A program made the translations under genes and the position numbers. Below the pieces are notes generated by a model that saw nothing but the letters and a program-made list of their open reading frames with translations, was not told where the DNA came from and ran no database searches. From Diphasiastrum complanatum (lineage: Eukaryota > Streptophyta > Lycopodiopsida > Lycopodiales > Lycopodiaceae), in the NCBI GenBank assembly GCA_029204225.1, contig CM055094.1:19120065-19184064 (forward strand): a stretch of DNA of 64,000 nt, read 5' to 3'. Numbering within the stretch: the first letter of the stretch is position 1; each line of letters begins with the position of its first letter. Shown here piece by piece: positions 19,945 to 29,383 of the stretch.

Positions 19945-22900
19945 ATGCTAGAGTCTAGTGAAAGGTTGAGTTCATCAAACTACTCTACTTGGAAAGTGAG
20001 GATGGAGTCCTTACTTGAGTTGAATGAACTCATGGACATAGTTGCAGAAATTGAAGAGAGACCTCTCACACTTCAAGAGCAACAAAGGTTTGATAAGAAG
20101 GCCAAAAGGGCTCTTCATATCATTAAAATGAATGTTACAAATGAACTTCTCAAGGAAGTTGGAAAGTGTCAAAGTGCAAGTGAGGCATGGAATGCCTTAA
20201 AGAAGCTCTTTGAATCAAAGTCCACATCTAGGGTATTGACCCTAAGGAGACAAATATTTTCTAGTAGGCAAAGAGAGGGTGAAAGTTCTCATGCATTTAT
20301 CTTGAGAGTTAAGTCCCTAAGTGATGATTTAGCATGCATTGATGAGAACATAAAAGATGGTGAAATAGTCCAAGTTATGTTGAATGGTTTGCTAAATGAA
20401 CATGCTAACCTTGTGCAAAGTTTTGCCATTCAAAGAGTCTTGCCAAGTGTGGTTGACTTGCAAGAAATCTTATTGGCTGAAGAACATAGGTTGCAATCAA
20501 AGCTTGATGGTGCATCCTTGCAAGGTGGAGGTGAAGAGGCTTTCTTCACAAAAGGCAAATTCAAGGGCAAAGGTAAAGGCAAAGGGAAATGGTCCAAAGG
20601 TGGTAACTTTGATCATGATGATCACTCTTCCTCTTCCTCTTCTACTAAGAACAATAAGTCAAAGTTCAAGTGCTTTTATTGTGGGATAAAAGGTCATTTT
20701 GCAAATGAATGTTATAAGAAGAAAAGAGAGCAAGGAGAGAGGCAAGGAAATCTTACAATAGATGAGGAAGAACATAACACATGTGAATCACTTGTTATGA
20801 CTTCAAGTTTGTTAGCCAACATAGATGATAATGATCCTTGGTGGATTGATAGTGGAGCCTCATCTCACATGACAAGACATAAGGAATACTTTACATCCTT
20901 ATTGTCTTATGAGGGAGAAGGTAACATCATCTACACTGCAAATGATGGTCAATGTGACATCAAAGGCATAGGCACTATTCCTATTTCCCTTTCAACAAAT
21001 AGGAAAGCAAATCTTGAAAATGTTTTGTACATTCCTTCAATCACTAAGAATTTGCTTAGTGTAAGTCAAATGATTGACAAAGGACTTGATGTGGAGTTCA
21101 TTGGAGATGCATGTTTGATAAGTAAATGTGGATCCTTGATTGCTCAAGGTAGGAGGCATGGTAAACTTTTCAAGCTTGATGCATGTGTGATCTCTAATCA
21201 TGAAGGATGTATGGCTAGGGAGCAATTGACAAACCAAGAAGTTTGGCACAAGAGGTTGGGCCATCCCAACTTCAAATCTTTGGAGGTAATGGCAAAGAAA
21301 GAGCTTGTTCTTGGTCTCCCTAAAAGTCTTGTTGCAAACAATAGTGTTTGTGAACATTGTGCCTTGTCCAAATCTCATAGACTTGCTTATTCTAGATCTA
21401 CTTCTAGATCTAAAGAAGCTTTTCAACTTGTGCATTCTGATATTCATTCTTCTAGTACAACTAGCAATGGTGGGGCAAAGATGTATGCAACTTTCATTGA
21501 TGACTTTAGTAGGTATACTTGGATCTATCTTCTTAAAAGTAAGGATGAAGTGTTTGCTGCATTTGTCAAGTTCAAGAATGAAATGGAAAACCAATTCAAT
21601 ACAAAGATCAAATGCTTAAGATCTGATAATGGAGGGGAATACACCTCAAATAGGTTCAAAGACTTTTGTATAGCACATGGGATTAAGAGGGAGATGTCTA
21701 GTCCTAGGACTCCACAACAGAATGGAGTGGCCGAGAGGAAGAATAGAACCCTTTGTGAATGTGCCAAGGCAATGAGACTACATGCTAATCTTGCTAAGTC
21801 TTTTTGGGGGGAAGCTTTAGCATGTGCTAACTATCTATGTAATAGATGGACAAGTGCTTCCTTGGATGGTAAAACTCCTCATGAGGTTCTTTATGGTAGA
21901 AGGCCGAGTGTCAAGCATTGTAGGATCTTTGGATGTACATGTTTTGTCAATATCACACTTGATGATAGAACTAAAGAAGATCCTTCATCAAAGAAGGGTG
22001 TGTTTGTTGGCTATAGTGAAGTAAGCAAGGCTTACAAAGTGTACATTCCTTCTACAAAGAAAGTTGTCATAAGTAGGGATGTCATCTTTCATGAAGAGAA
22101 TGTTTCCAATGTTGTTGATGTTGATGTTGATGTGCCTACTAATCATCATGATGTGCAAGATGTCTTGGATGAAGATGGAGATGCCACTCCAAAGCAAACT
22201 TCAAGGAAGACTCAAAGGCAAAGGGCTAAGCCATCAAGGCTAACCTATGATGAAAAAGGAAAGCAAGTGGTGGACAACTCTAACTTTGCTTTTCTTACCT
22301 CTTTTGATGAACCAACTTGTGTAGGTGAAGCAATTCAAAAGAAGGAATGGATCCAAGCCATGGATCATGAGCATCAAGCACTCATCAAAAGCAACACATG
22401 GAGGTTGGTAAAGCTTCCAAAGGACAAGAAGGCAATTGGTTGTAAGTGGATCTTCAAGATCAAGACAAATCAAGATGGATCAATCAACAAGTACAAGGCA
22501 AGGTTGGTGGCAAAGGGGTATGCTCAAGAATATGGTATTGACTATGATGAGACCTTTGCACCCGTGGCAAAGATGGTAACTATTAGAATCCTAATCTCTC
22601 TTGCAACTCTTTATGATTGGGATATGTGGCAAATGGATGTTACTAATGCCTTCTTGAATGGTGATCTTGAAGAAGATATTTACATGGAGCAACCCGAGGG
22701 CTATGTTTCACATGATGAGCCTAATCATGTGTGCTATCTCCAAAAGAGTTTGTATGGGCTAAAGCAAGCACCAAGGAGTTGGTATGCTAAGCTCAATTCC
22801 TTCTTACTTTCTCAAAACTTTGTTATGAGTGAGTATGATCATTCTCTCTACTTTAGATTGAATGAAAATGATATCACTTTACTTTTGATCTATGTTGATG

Positions 22901-23877
22901 ACATTATCTTAAGTGGTGGTAACAATCTAGATATAGATGAAATCAAGATGGCACTCAAAAGAGAATTTGAAATTCAAGATCTTGGTAAACTTCATTATAT
23001 CTTAGGAATAGAGATTATTAGAACTTCTAAATCTACATTCATATGTCAAGAAAAGTATGTTAACTCTATTCTAAAAAGGTTTCATATGGAAGATTGTAAA
23101 GTTGTTTCTACTCCTATGGAATCAAATGTAAAGCTAACTACAAGAAGTAATGAAAGATCCTTCAAGGACATTAATCTCTATAGAAAGCTAATAGGATCTC
23201 TTATATGGTTAACCATCACAAGACCTGATCTAAGCTTTGTGGTTGGTAAACTAAGTCAATTTATGCAAGATCCTAGTGAGGCTCATTGGAAGCTAGGAAA
23301 GAGAGTACTTAGATACATCTCGGGATCTAGAGATTTTGGCATCTTGTATGGAGGTACTACACCTAACCTTTGTGGATTTTCAGATTCAGATTTTGCAGGT
23401 GATCAAATGGATAGGAAGTCAACAAGTGCCTTTGCAATCTATCTTGGAGATGGAGTGGTCTCATGGCTATCAAAGAAGCAACCAACTATCTCTCTATCTT
23501 CCACCGAAGCCGAGTACAAGGCATTAACAACATGCACCAAGGAGATTCTTTGGATCAAGAGGATGTTATTGGATCTTCACTTGCTGGAACCAGAGAAGAC
23601 TCCAATCATACTTTGTGATAACCTTTCAGCCCAAAGCTTGGCAAGCAATCCTGTTTTTCATGCAAGGAGCAAGCACATTGAGATTGCTCACCATTTTGTG
23701 AGAGATCAAGTCATTGCCAAAGAGGTGGAGCTTCAACATGTCTCTTCAAAGGAGTGTGTGGCTGATATCTTCACCAAACCATTGGGAAAGGACCTATATT
23801 TAATGCATAGATCTAATCTTGGAATGTGCTCAAAGACTATGTTGAAACTAGCATCCAATGTTGAAGAGGGAGTGTGA
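19945..23877 (+). CDS. COP1 Gag-Pol polyprotein (1310 aa)
   Basis: Single-frame copia polyprotein processed by its own protease. Gag of the UBN2/DUF4219 type occupies about residues 1-230; the zinc knuckle is C243, C246, H251, C256 after a Lys/Gly-rich linker. The protease active site is D302-S-G in WWIDSGASSHMT. The integrase zinc finger is H435, H440, C469, C472 and its catalytic triad D499, D561, E597 shows the D,D-35-E spacing. RT carries YVDD at 983-986. RNase H residues include D1147, E1188 and D1225, with the ADIFTKPLG end typical of copia. No stop or frameshift is present, and the length is usual for the family. The last codons and TGA (23875-23877) lie inside the 3' LTR. The start chosen is the first in-frame ATG. 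Confidence 0.97.
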   Translation: MLESSERLSSSNYSTWKVRMESLLELNELMDIVAEIEERPLTLQEQQRFDKKAKRALHIIKMNVTNELLKEVGKCQSASEAWNALKKLFESKSTSRVLTLRRQIFSSRQREGESSHAFILRVKSLSDDLACIDENIKDGEIVQVMLNGLLNEHANLVQSFAIQRVLPSVVDLQEILLAEEHRLQSKLDGASLQGGGEEAFFTKGKFKGKGKGKGKWSKGGNFDHDDHSSSSSSTKNNKSKFKCFYCGIKGHFANECYKKKREQGERQGNLTIDEEEHNTCESLVMTSSLLANIDDNDPWWIDSGASSHMTRHKEYFTSLLSYEGEGNIIYTANDGQCDIKGIGTIPISLSTNRKANLENVLYIPSITKNLLSVSQMIDKGLDVEFIGDACLISKCGSLIAQGRRHGKLFKLDACVISNHEGCMAREQLTNQEVWHKRLGHPNFKSLEVMAKKELVLGLPKSLVANNSVCEHCALSKSHRLAYSRSTSRSKEAFQLVHSDIHSSSTTSNGGAKMYATFIDDFSRYTWIYLLKSKDEVFAAFVKFKNEMENQFNTKIKCLRSDNGGEYTSNRFKDFCIAHGIKREMSSPRTPQQNGVAERKNRTLCECAKAMRLHANLAKSFWGEALACANYLCNRWTSASLDGKTPHEVLYGRRPSVKHCRIFGCTCFVNITLDDRTKEDPSSKKGVFVGYSEVSKAYKVYIPSTKKVVISRDVIFHEENVSNVVDVDVDVPTNHHDVQDVLDEDGDATPKQTSRKTQRQRAKPSRLTYDEKGKQVVDNSNFAFLTSFDEPTCVGEAIQKKEWIQAMDHEHQALIKSNTWRLVKLPKDKKAIGCKWIFKIKTNQDGSINKYKARLVAKGYAQEYGIDYDETFAPVAKMVTIRILISLATLYDWDMWQMDVTNAFLNGDLEEDIYMEQPEGYVSHDEPNHVCYLQKSLYGLKQAPRSWYAKLNSFLLSQNFVMSEYDHSLYFRLNENDITLLLIYVDDIILSGGNNLDIDEIKMALKREFEIQDLGKLHYILGIEIIRTSKSTFICQEKYVNSILKRFHMEDCKVVSTPMESNVKLTTRSNERSFKDINLYRKLIGSLIWLTITRPDLSFVVGKLSQFMQDPSEAHWKLGKRVLRYISGSRDFGILYGGTTPNLCGFSDSDFAGDQMDRKSTSAFAIYLGDGVVSWLSKKQPTISLSSTEAEYKALTTCTKEILWIKRMLLDLHLLEPEKTPIILCDNLSAQSLASNPVFHARSKHIEIAHHFVRDQVIAKEVELQHVSSKECVADIFTKPLGKDLYLMHRSNLGMCSKTMLKLASNVEEGV
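23863..23872 (+). promoter_or_regulatory. COP1 polypurine tract
   Basis: GAAGAGGGAG, ten purines directly before the 3' LTR, is the expected primer for plus-strand synthesis. It is also coding, for the last residues of Gag-Pol. Confidence 0.9.
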
Positions 23878-24518
23878 AAATTGTCAACATTTCCTAGCTA
23901 GTTTGAGGCCTAAATTGGCTAAAATTGTAAATAGTTTTGGTTCTGGAGTTTCACACGTGTGAACCAGGCCACAATGTTTTTATTTACTGTATTTTTTCAG
24001 TATGATGAAGTGTCAAACTTCATACCCTTCAAAATGAGACCATTTTGATGTATTTTGGTCATATAAGCCATTTTTTCCTATATAGGGAATATCTAGGGTC
24101 AAGTACCTTCTAGAGAGAGGAGAGAGAGTCATCTTCCTCATCCATAAATAGTAGGGAAGTCGTGGAGAACAGGTTGGAGAAACCTTTTGTATGCTTCATT
24201 GAGATCAATAGATCATTGTCATTGTTTCTTCCTCCATTGAGAGCATTGTTGTGTGTATTGTCTTCAAGCTATGGTGTATGATCTTAGGTGCTTTCCAAAA
24301 GTGGTAGGCTGATGTATTATGGACTGTATATTGCTATTTTGGGCCGCACTTGATGTTTATGGAAGTTTCCATTTGTGATAAATGCTTTTTGATCAAGTTC
24401 TTTGCATTCTAGGTAGCATAGAATGTGTTGCCAATTCCTAGCTTATGTAGTTTGGAGTGCAAGCATTCAAGCCAATGATCTTGGAGTTTAGATCCACTTA
24501 GGATCTGTATTTTTCACA
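23873..24518 (+). repeat. COP1 3' LTR (646 bp)
   Basis: Same length and ends as the 5' LTR. Reading both copies base by base I found two substitutions (24273 G for T, 24331 T for A) and no indel. Confidence 0.95.
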
Positions 24519-24523
24519 AAAGA
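24519..24523. repeat. COP1 target-site duplication, right (AAAGA)
   Basis: Second copy of AAAGA; MSK exon 1 continues with CAGGAAACATTATG. Confidence 0.95.
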
Positions 24524-25404
24524 CAGGAAACATTATGATCTATGGGTTGATGGATGTTTGTATCCAATCGATCCAAGCTCAATGCAACATCCAAATTTTA
24601 GATCGGTCATGCAACTCATACTGTTTTCGTGTGAAGGACACAATAGTCTATTGGATTATTGTGAAAGATTGAAAAGTTATGGCATTAGTTATTCAATGAA
24701 AAAAATCCACTGTTTGGAAAATATGTTGAATGGTTTGCTTACTGACTACCGAGAAAAAGAAATTTTTTTTTGCAAACAAAAGAAGAAAATGAAATCTTGA
24801 AAATAGATAATCCTCGTTTGCAAGATATTATATTAAACCTCAACCAAGAAACTGACAATATGAAACTAATTGTACAAACATTGTGTACCTCATATTGTCA
24901 AATAAATGTAGAAGTAAACACATTACGGAAGAAAATACTGAACAATAAGCGAAAAAGAGTTATTTTAAAAACTATTGACGAGCTCTCAACAAGTGGGGTT
25001 CAATGGAAAAAAAGAATATATGCTTTCAAGTAGGATTGTGTTTTAAACTATTCATGTGTTTTGTTTCATCTAGCACATCAATGGCTGTGAATTGTTTTTT
25101 TCTAAATCTTATTTGTATTTTGCAGAGCAGCTTTAGTCAGCAATGAAAATCTGAAAGACAAGGACATGATTGGAAAGTCTTTGAGTGCAGTACTTACAGC
25201 CAAGTCAACGACGAGTCTACTTGGAAATCAACGATATTCTCGAATCAAGCCCAAGATTGCAGAGGCGCTTATGGGTGAAGTCGGCAAGATCATTGACCGA
25301 AAATTGATACAAGGATCATGTGATTATTCTGGTATTAGCAGGGATGCATATGACACAATATTTGAAATTATCAAAGAGGCATTTGGACAAGTACATATAA
25401 AACA

Positions 25405-25553
25405 ATTTCCTGCCCCTCCCCGCCTGTCTTTGCCACTCTCTCGCGTTGTAGCGATATCACCCTTAGAGTTCTCAGTGTCACCATTACGCGAGATAATTTA
25501 GCTTTCTCTTCTGCTGTATCTCCGTCCTCGCATGGTATAGATATCCGGCCTCA
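25405..25553 (+). other. H3L 5' leader remnant fused to MSK exon 2
   Basis: From about 25405 the sequence equals the distal part of the H3L leader at 34727-34870 (GATATCACCCTTAGAGTT, GGTATAGATATCCGGCCTCA before the ATG). The GBX array, TATA box and proximal leader present upstream of H3L at 34.3 kb are deleted, so this H3L copy has lost its apparent promoter. Confidence 0.65.
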
Positions 25554-26012
25554 ATGGCTCGGACGAAGCAAACTGCTAGGCTTACCCATTTTGTTCAACT
25601 GTCCCGTCTCCAGACATCTGAACCCATACGTCCGCAAAGACGCGGAAGACCTCGCCATCCATGGTTGAGGGACATCAAGGCCTTGCAGAGGTACACCAAA
25701 CTTGTGATCCTGAAAGCAGCCTTGTACCGGACTGTGAGGGAGATTACACAAGATATGACAACCCATCTGCCCTATGCAGTGAGGTGGAATATCGCTGCAT
25801 TGGAGGCCCTCCATATTGCATACGAGGACTTCCAGACAAAATTGTTTGAGGATTCAATGCTGTGTTCCATTCATGGCAAGAGGGTGACACTGATGCCCAA
25901 GGACATGCTTCTTGTCATGAGGTTTCGAAACACCTATGACAGCGGTATGCCACATGGAAAATCATGCAGGCTTGAGGGTTGCCATGTGGCAAGCCATGTA
26001 GGCCTACCATAA
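25554..26012 (+). CDS. H3L: histone H3-like protein with CENH3-type core, copy 1
   Basis: The tail starts MARTKQTAR, identical to H3 residues 1-9 in mature numbering plus Met, but Lys-9 is replaced by Leu. After a short basic tail (about 35 residues) a histone fold follows: alpha-N about 36-47, alpha-1 to VREITQDM at 61-68, a loop 1 longer than in canonical H3 with R77-W78, alpha-2 [20 protein letters not shown] at 84-103, then [14 protein letters not shown] and alpha-3 ending MRFRN at 122-126. RW after a long loop 1, EDF and SMLC are plant CENH3 (centromeric H3) traits; MPKD is H3-like. No intron is present, unlike usual plant CENH3 genes. The last 26 codons read into SAT. Upstream lies only a leader remnant. 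Could be a retrocopy, a captured gene or a pseudogene; the fold reading frame is intact. Confidence 0.75.
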   Translation: MARTKQTARLTHFVQLSRLQTSEPIRPQRRGRPRHPWLRDIKALQRYTKLVILKAALYRTVREITQDMTTHLPYAVRWNIAALEALHIAYEDFQTKLFEDSMLCSIHGKRVTLMPKDMLLVMRFRNTYDSGMPHGKSCRLEGCHVASHVGLP

Positions 26013-26753
26013 CCTTGTATGTCAAGCCAACTGAGCCCTGTGCCACGTAGGCTTGAGTGGACCTAGAGATATATATATATATATATATAGGTGGGCTCAA
26101 AAGATGCCACTTGGCAAACCATACAGGCCTACCATAGGCTTGCATGGCAGGCCACATAGGCATGGCATATTTTTTAATCTTCCCACGTAAGCATGTCGCA
26201 GGCTACCACATAGGCTTGCCATAGGCTTGTGTGGCAAGCAAACCAAGCTCTGCCATATAGGCTTGAGTGGAGCTAGAGAGAGAGAGAGCTGGGGCTCCCA
26301 AGTTGCCATGTGGCAAGCCATGTAGGCATGTCATGAGATAAGCCATAGGCTTGCATGGCAGGCCACATAGGCATGGCATATTTCTGATGCTTCCCACGTA
26401 AGCATGTCACAGGATACCACATAGGCTTGCCATAGGCTTGTGTGGCAAGCCAACCAAGCTCTGCCATGTAGGCTTGAGTGGAGCTAGAGAGAGAGAGCTG
26501 GAGCTCCCAAGTTGCCATGTGGCAAGCCATGTAGGCATGTCATGAGATAAACCACATAGGCTTGGGACTTGCCATGTGGCAAGCCATGTAGGCCTATCAT
26601 AGGCTTGCGTGGTAGGTCATATAGGCATGATATAGGCTTGATGCTAGTATGTTCATGCTGGTATGTTGCAGTCTGCCATATAGGCTTGACATAGGCTTGT
26701 GTGGCAAGCCAACTAAGCTATACCACGTGGGTCTGCCATGTAGGCTTGAGTGG

Positions 26754-26755
<2 letters not shown>
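25945..26755. repeat. SAT satellite, copy 2, with (TA)n
   Basis: Irregular tandem array of units such as GGCTTGCCACATGGCAA and TGTGGCAAGCCAACCAAGC, with higher-order repeats near 190 bp (GAGCTAGAGAGAGAG marks two of them at about 26270 and 26480) and a (TA)n at 26068-26087. Long minus-strand ORFs in the array are by-products of the repeat. Confidence 0.75.

Positions 26756-26831
<76 letters not shown>
26756..26831. repeat. (GA)n microsatellite, about 75 bp
   Basis: Nearly perfect AG/GA dinucleotide run. The same place in the block holds (CT)n at 33559-33583 and 62955-63060. It separates SAT from the 26831-27060 segment. Confidence 0.95.
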
Positions 26832-26833
<2 letters not shown>

Positions 26834-27060
26834 TATGGCCTAGCATCAACGTTGAAAAAAATATCTGATGGAGATAAGAAGGGTCCCAAGAAAATTTCAA
26901 ATGAGAATCTTGCAGAGAAAGTATTGAAACCACAGTTGGCGAGGGATCCCAAAGAATCGAACTTGAGTGTACAAGCCCAACAAAAGCGCATACACCAACT
27001 CACCACACATGGGAAGATCGTTAAATTTGAATTTGAAGAAAAATCATTGAAATGTTTGTA
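26832..27060 (+). other. Segment with 70-codon frame, function unknown
   Basis: Frame reads TLKKISDGDKKGPKKISNEN, LARDPKESNLSVQAQQKR and ends ...KSLKCL. Nearly the same frame lies at 33291-33500 (minus). The second half, from SNLSVQAQ, is also in the K70 flank at 2145-2265, 28480-28580 and 61400-61500, so two sequences are joined here. Not recognised. Confidence 0.3.
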
Positions 27061-27850
27061 GATCGATGTTTAACAAAATCATATATATTATAATCTTCAC
27101 ACGTGTGGAATCAAGATCTACAAGAAAATCAACATTCTACACATAGAAAACCAAGATAGAGAAAATCACATGAGATGGACATAAGAGATGAATTCTCCAC
27201 AAAGAAAGAAACTTTGATGATTATTTCTCCACTTAGGTACAACTATTTATAGCTTCCAAAATGTCATTTGGCCACTTGCCCCAAACTTGACCTAATTTGA
27301 AAACTTCTAGATACTTTATCAAAAACCTAGAAAATCTAGTCTAGATGCAATGTACCAAAATTAGCCAATTAGAATGGGTCCAAACTCGACCTCATACACT
27401 GATCTACTTGCCAGAGGTAGTTAAACCACTATTTAAGCCCTAAGGATTAACAAATATGAAACTAACTCGAAGTTGAGATTCATTTTGGCCTCCAAAATTG
27501 CCAAATGAAAAACCAAACTAGTTGACAATTTTTCACACCATGTCCTCTAGACATCTCCATTGATGAATACAATTTATAAGCTTTTGAAAGCAATGTACCA
27601 AAACTTAGCCAATTAGAATGGGTCCAAACTCGACCTCATCCACTTATCTACTTGCCAGAGGTAGTTAAACCACTATTTAGGCCCTTATTAACAAATATGA
27701 AACTAACTCGAAGTTGAGATTCATTTTGGCCTCCAAAATTGCCAAATAAAAAACCAAACTAGTTGACAATTTTTCACACCATGTCCTCTAGACATCTCCA
27801 TTGATGAATACATTTTATAAGTTTTTGAAAGCAATTCCGAATGCAATCAG
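27061..27850 (-). repeat. LTRX: LTR-like repeat with 244-bp tandem duplication
   Basis: On the minus strand the unit starts TGTGAAAAATTGTCAAC (from about 27536 and again from about 27780), much like the COP1 terminus, and contains CTATAAATAG (TATA-like, near 27240-27250) and a T-rich leader-type stretch. The block from 27361 is repeated at 27605, 244 bases on. Homologues: 32911-33290 (plus, one unit) and 62188-62870 (plus, two units). It looks like a solo LTR of a copia family related to COP1; no TSD could be set. Confidence 0.5.
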
Positions 27851-28409
27851 GGTCATGTTTTAGCTCAATGATCTCTCTTTCACATTACAAAAGTTTTTAA
27901 AATTCATCGTTCTAGGATTCGAGAATGGATTTTGGAATGAATTATATTTCATTGAAGTTTGAACGAGCTTGGAAATTTGAAGATTGAATGAAGCTGTAAT
28001 CTAGGATTTTCAAAACCCAAAGTTGTTCATGCAAATTAAGTCATTTTTGTTAATATATTAAAATGTTGTAATCTAGGGTTTCCAAAAACAAATTGAAAAT
28101 TTGTTAAAAAAAATGCTTATTCCTTGTTACACGACTAAATAACATATAGTTAAAAAGCATATAATGAATTTATGCTATGTTCCAAACATATGCAAGTTAC
28201 ATTGCATTCATTCACACTTCACAAATCATTGGAATTCGAATTTGAACGAAATCATTGAAATGAGTAGATCAATGTTTAAATGAAGCGATAAATATTATAA
28301 TCTTCCCGTTTAATTCAATTATATTTATATATTATTGGTGCATTAATAGGATAAAAGTTGGTTATTATTATTTTCTTTGTTTCTATTGATTCAAGCAAGC
28401 ACAGCTCGT
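27851..28409. repeat. Non-coding AT-rich repeat
   Basis: No gene is seen. It is the inverted match of about 61560-62150. It has a CCTAGATTAC-type stretch and several degenerate poly-A or poly-T tracts. Confidence 0.6.
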
Positions 28410-29170
28410 CTAGATGATGACCGCAATGCCTCTAAGGAGAAATAGTTTTTCATTTTTTTTTAATTTTGATTTTTTCTCAAATTCAAATTTAATGATCTTC
28501 CCATGTGTGGTGAGTTGGTGTCTGCACTTTAGTTGGGCTTGTACACTCAAGTTCGATTCTTTGCAATCCCCCCAAATTAATATAACCAGTAATATTATTC
28601 TCAAAGCATGTACTATGAGCTAAAAACAACACTTGGAGAGTAAAGAGTTAGGAATATGTCAAACACTTTTACACCTAGTATTTGGCAAGATCGGATTCTT
28701 TGCGATAAACCCGCCCCCCCAATTCTTAATATAACTTCTCAAAGCATCTAGTATGAGCTACAAACAACACTTGGTAAATCTTAAGACTTGGAGAGTAAAG
28801 AGTTATGCATTTGTCAAATACTTTTACACCTAGCATTTGGCAAGTTAGACACAATGGTAGTAATTATAAGAATGAGTTAGACAAGCTTGTGAAGCCATCT
28901 AGAGGTGATTTGTTGTTTAGTTGCCTAGCTACATATCAAGCTACCCCAAGTTACCAAACAGTTTACTATTATTTTGAGTGACAGCCATGAAGCTATCATG
29001 ATTTGAAATGACATCAATATATTAAGCTACTCCCAAGTTGACCCTTTCCCAGGAAGATCCTCTCTTGAAACTATAGCAAAAAGCTCTTATTCAAAGGAAC
29101 AATCAAGGGTCGAGTACTTACCATACGAGATGAAGACCAACAAGTAGGGCAAGGAAAGAAGATGTACGGT
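28410..29170 (-). repeat. K70 3' flank, inverted copy
   Basis: Matches 1536-2265 and 60799-61580 in reverse. A 64-codon minus-strand frame at 28410-28604 crosses a junction and is not taken as a gene. Contains G/C homopolymer runs (28713-28719). Confidence 0.55.
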
Positions 29171-29383
29171 TTACTTTGCTATGTGCTTGGAGGTATGCTG
29201 AGCATGCTTGGAATATGAAGACCATGTGTTTTCCAAAAATATTAGTAGTCTCACAAAAAGGCTTGGAGTAACATTAGAATTTGGAAGTGGTGCACCTACT
29301 TTGTATGGATGATCACTAACAAACAATTTCTGTCTAGTCCTGTTGCCTTGATATGTTCCCTCTTGTCGATATGATATTTTCAT
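29171..29383 (-). CDS. K70 hypothetical ORF, copy 2
   Basis: 70 codons, MKISYRQEGTYQGN start, differing from copy 1 by four residues. No known domain. The stop context is GTAAAC, so the possible splice donor of copy 1 is lost here. Its position relative to DUP218 is the same as in the other copies. Confidence 0.4.
   Translation of the reverse strand: MKISYRQEGTYQGNRTRQKLFVSDHPYKVGAPLPNSNVTPSLFVRLLIFLENTWSSYSKHAQHTSKHIAK

Larger units (their letters stand above)
18106..24518 (+). mobile_element. COP1, complete Ty1/copia LTR retrotransposon
   Basis: A 6413-bp element with every expected part: 646-bp LTRs with TGTGAAAA...TTTTCACA ends, a 5-bp target duplication, a PBS matching initiator tRNA-Met, a long leader, one uninterrupted Gag-Pol frame and a polypurine tract. 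Domain order Gag, protease, integrase, RT, RNase H is diagnostic of Ty1/copia. The LTRs differ at two of 646 positions (18506/24273 and 18564/24331), so the insertion is young. It lies within MSK exon 1 in the same orientation. It is the only element in the window that looks able to transpose. Confidence 0.97.
18002..25404 (+). pseudogene. MSK gene split by COP1
   Basis: Exon 1 runs 18002-18105, is interrupted by COP1 after the codons for HQRTKD, and resumes at 24524 after the duplicated target bases. It continues CLYPIDP-like, QHPNFRSVMQLILFSCEGHN, ENMLNGLLTDY and a coiled-coil-like stretch. A frame change lies in a T9 run at 24763-24771. A 96-bp GT-AG intron lies at 25030-25125 (GTAGGATT...TTTTGCAG), joining YAFK to AALVSNENLK in frame. 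Exon 2 is cut at about 25404, where sequence switches to the H3L leader; the 3' exon present at 35547-35787 is missing. Protein family not recognised; the insertion and the 3' loss make this copy non-functional. Confidence 0.65.

Noticed and set aside
21037..22473. Several minus-strand ORFs of 69-185 codons within COP1 Gag-Pol
   Set aside because: Shadows of the intact polyprotein frame.
25166..25501. 111-codon ORF as an independent gene
   Set aside because: It is MSK exon 2 plus, after about 25404, H3L leader sequence; the C-terminal third is a chance fusion.
26097..26530. Overlapping minus-strand ORFs in SAT
   Set aside because: They share repeated peptides dictated by the satellite and appear in several frames at once.
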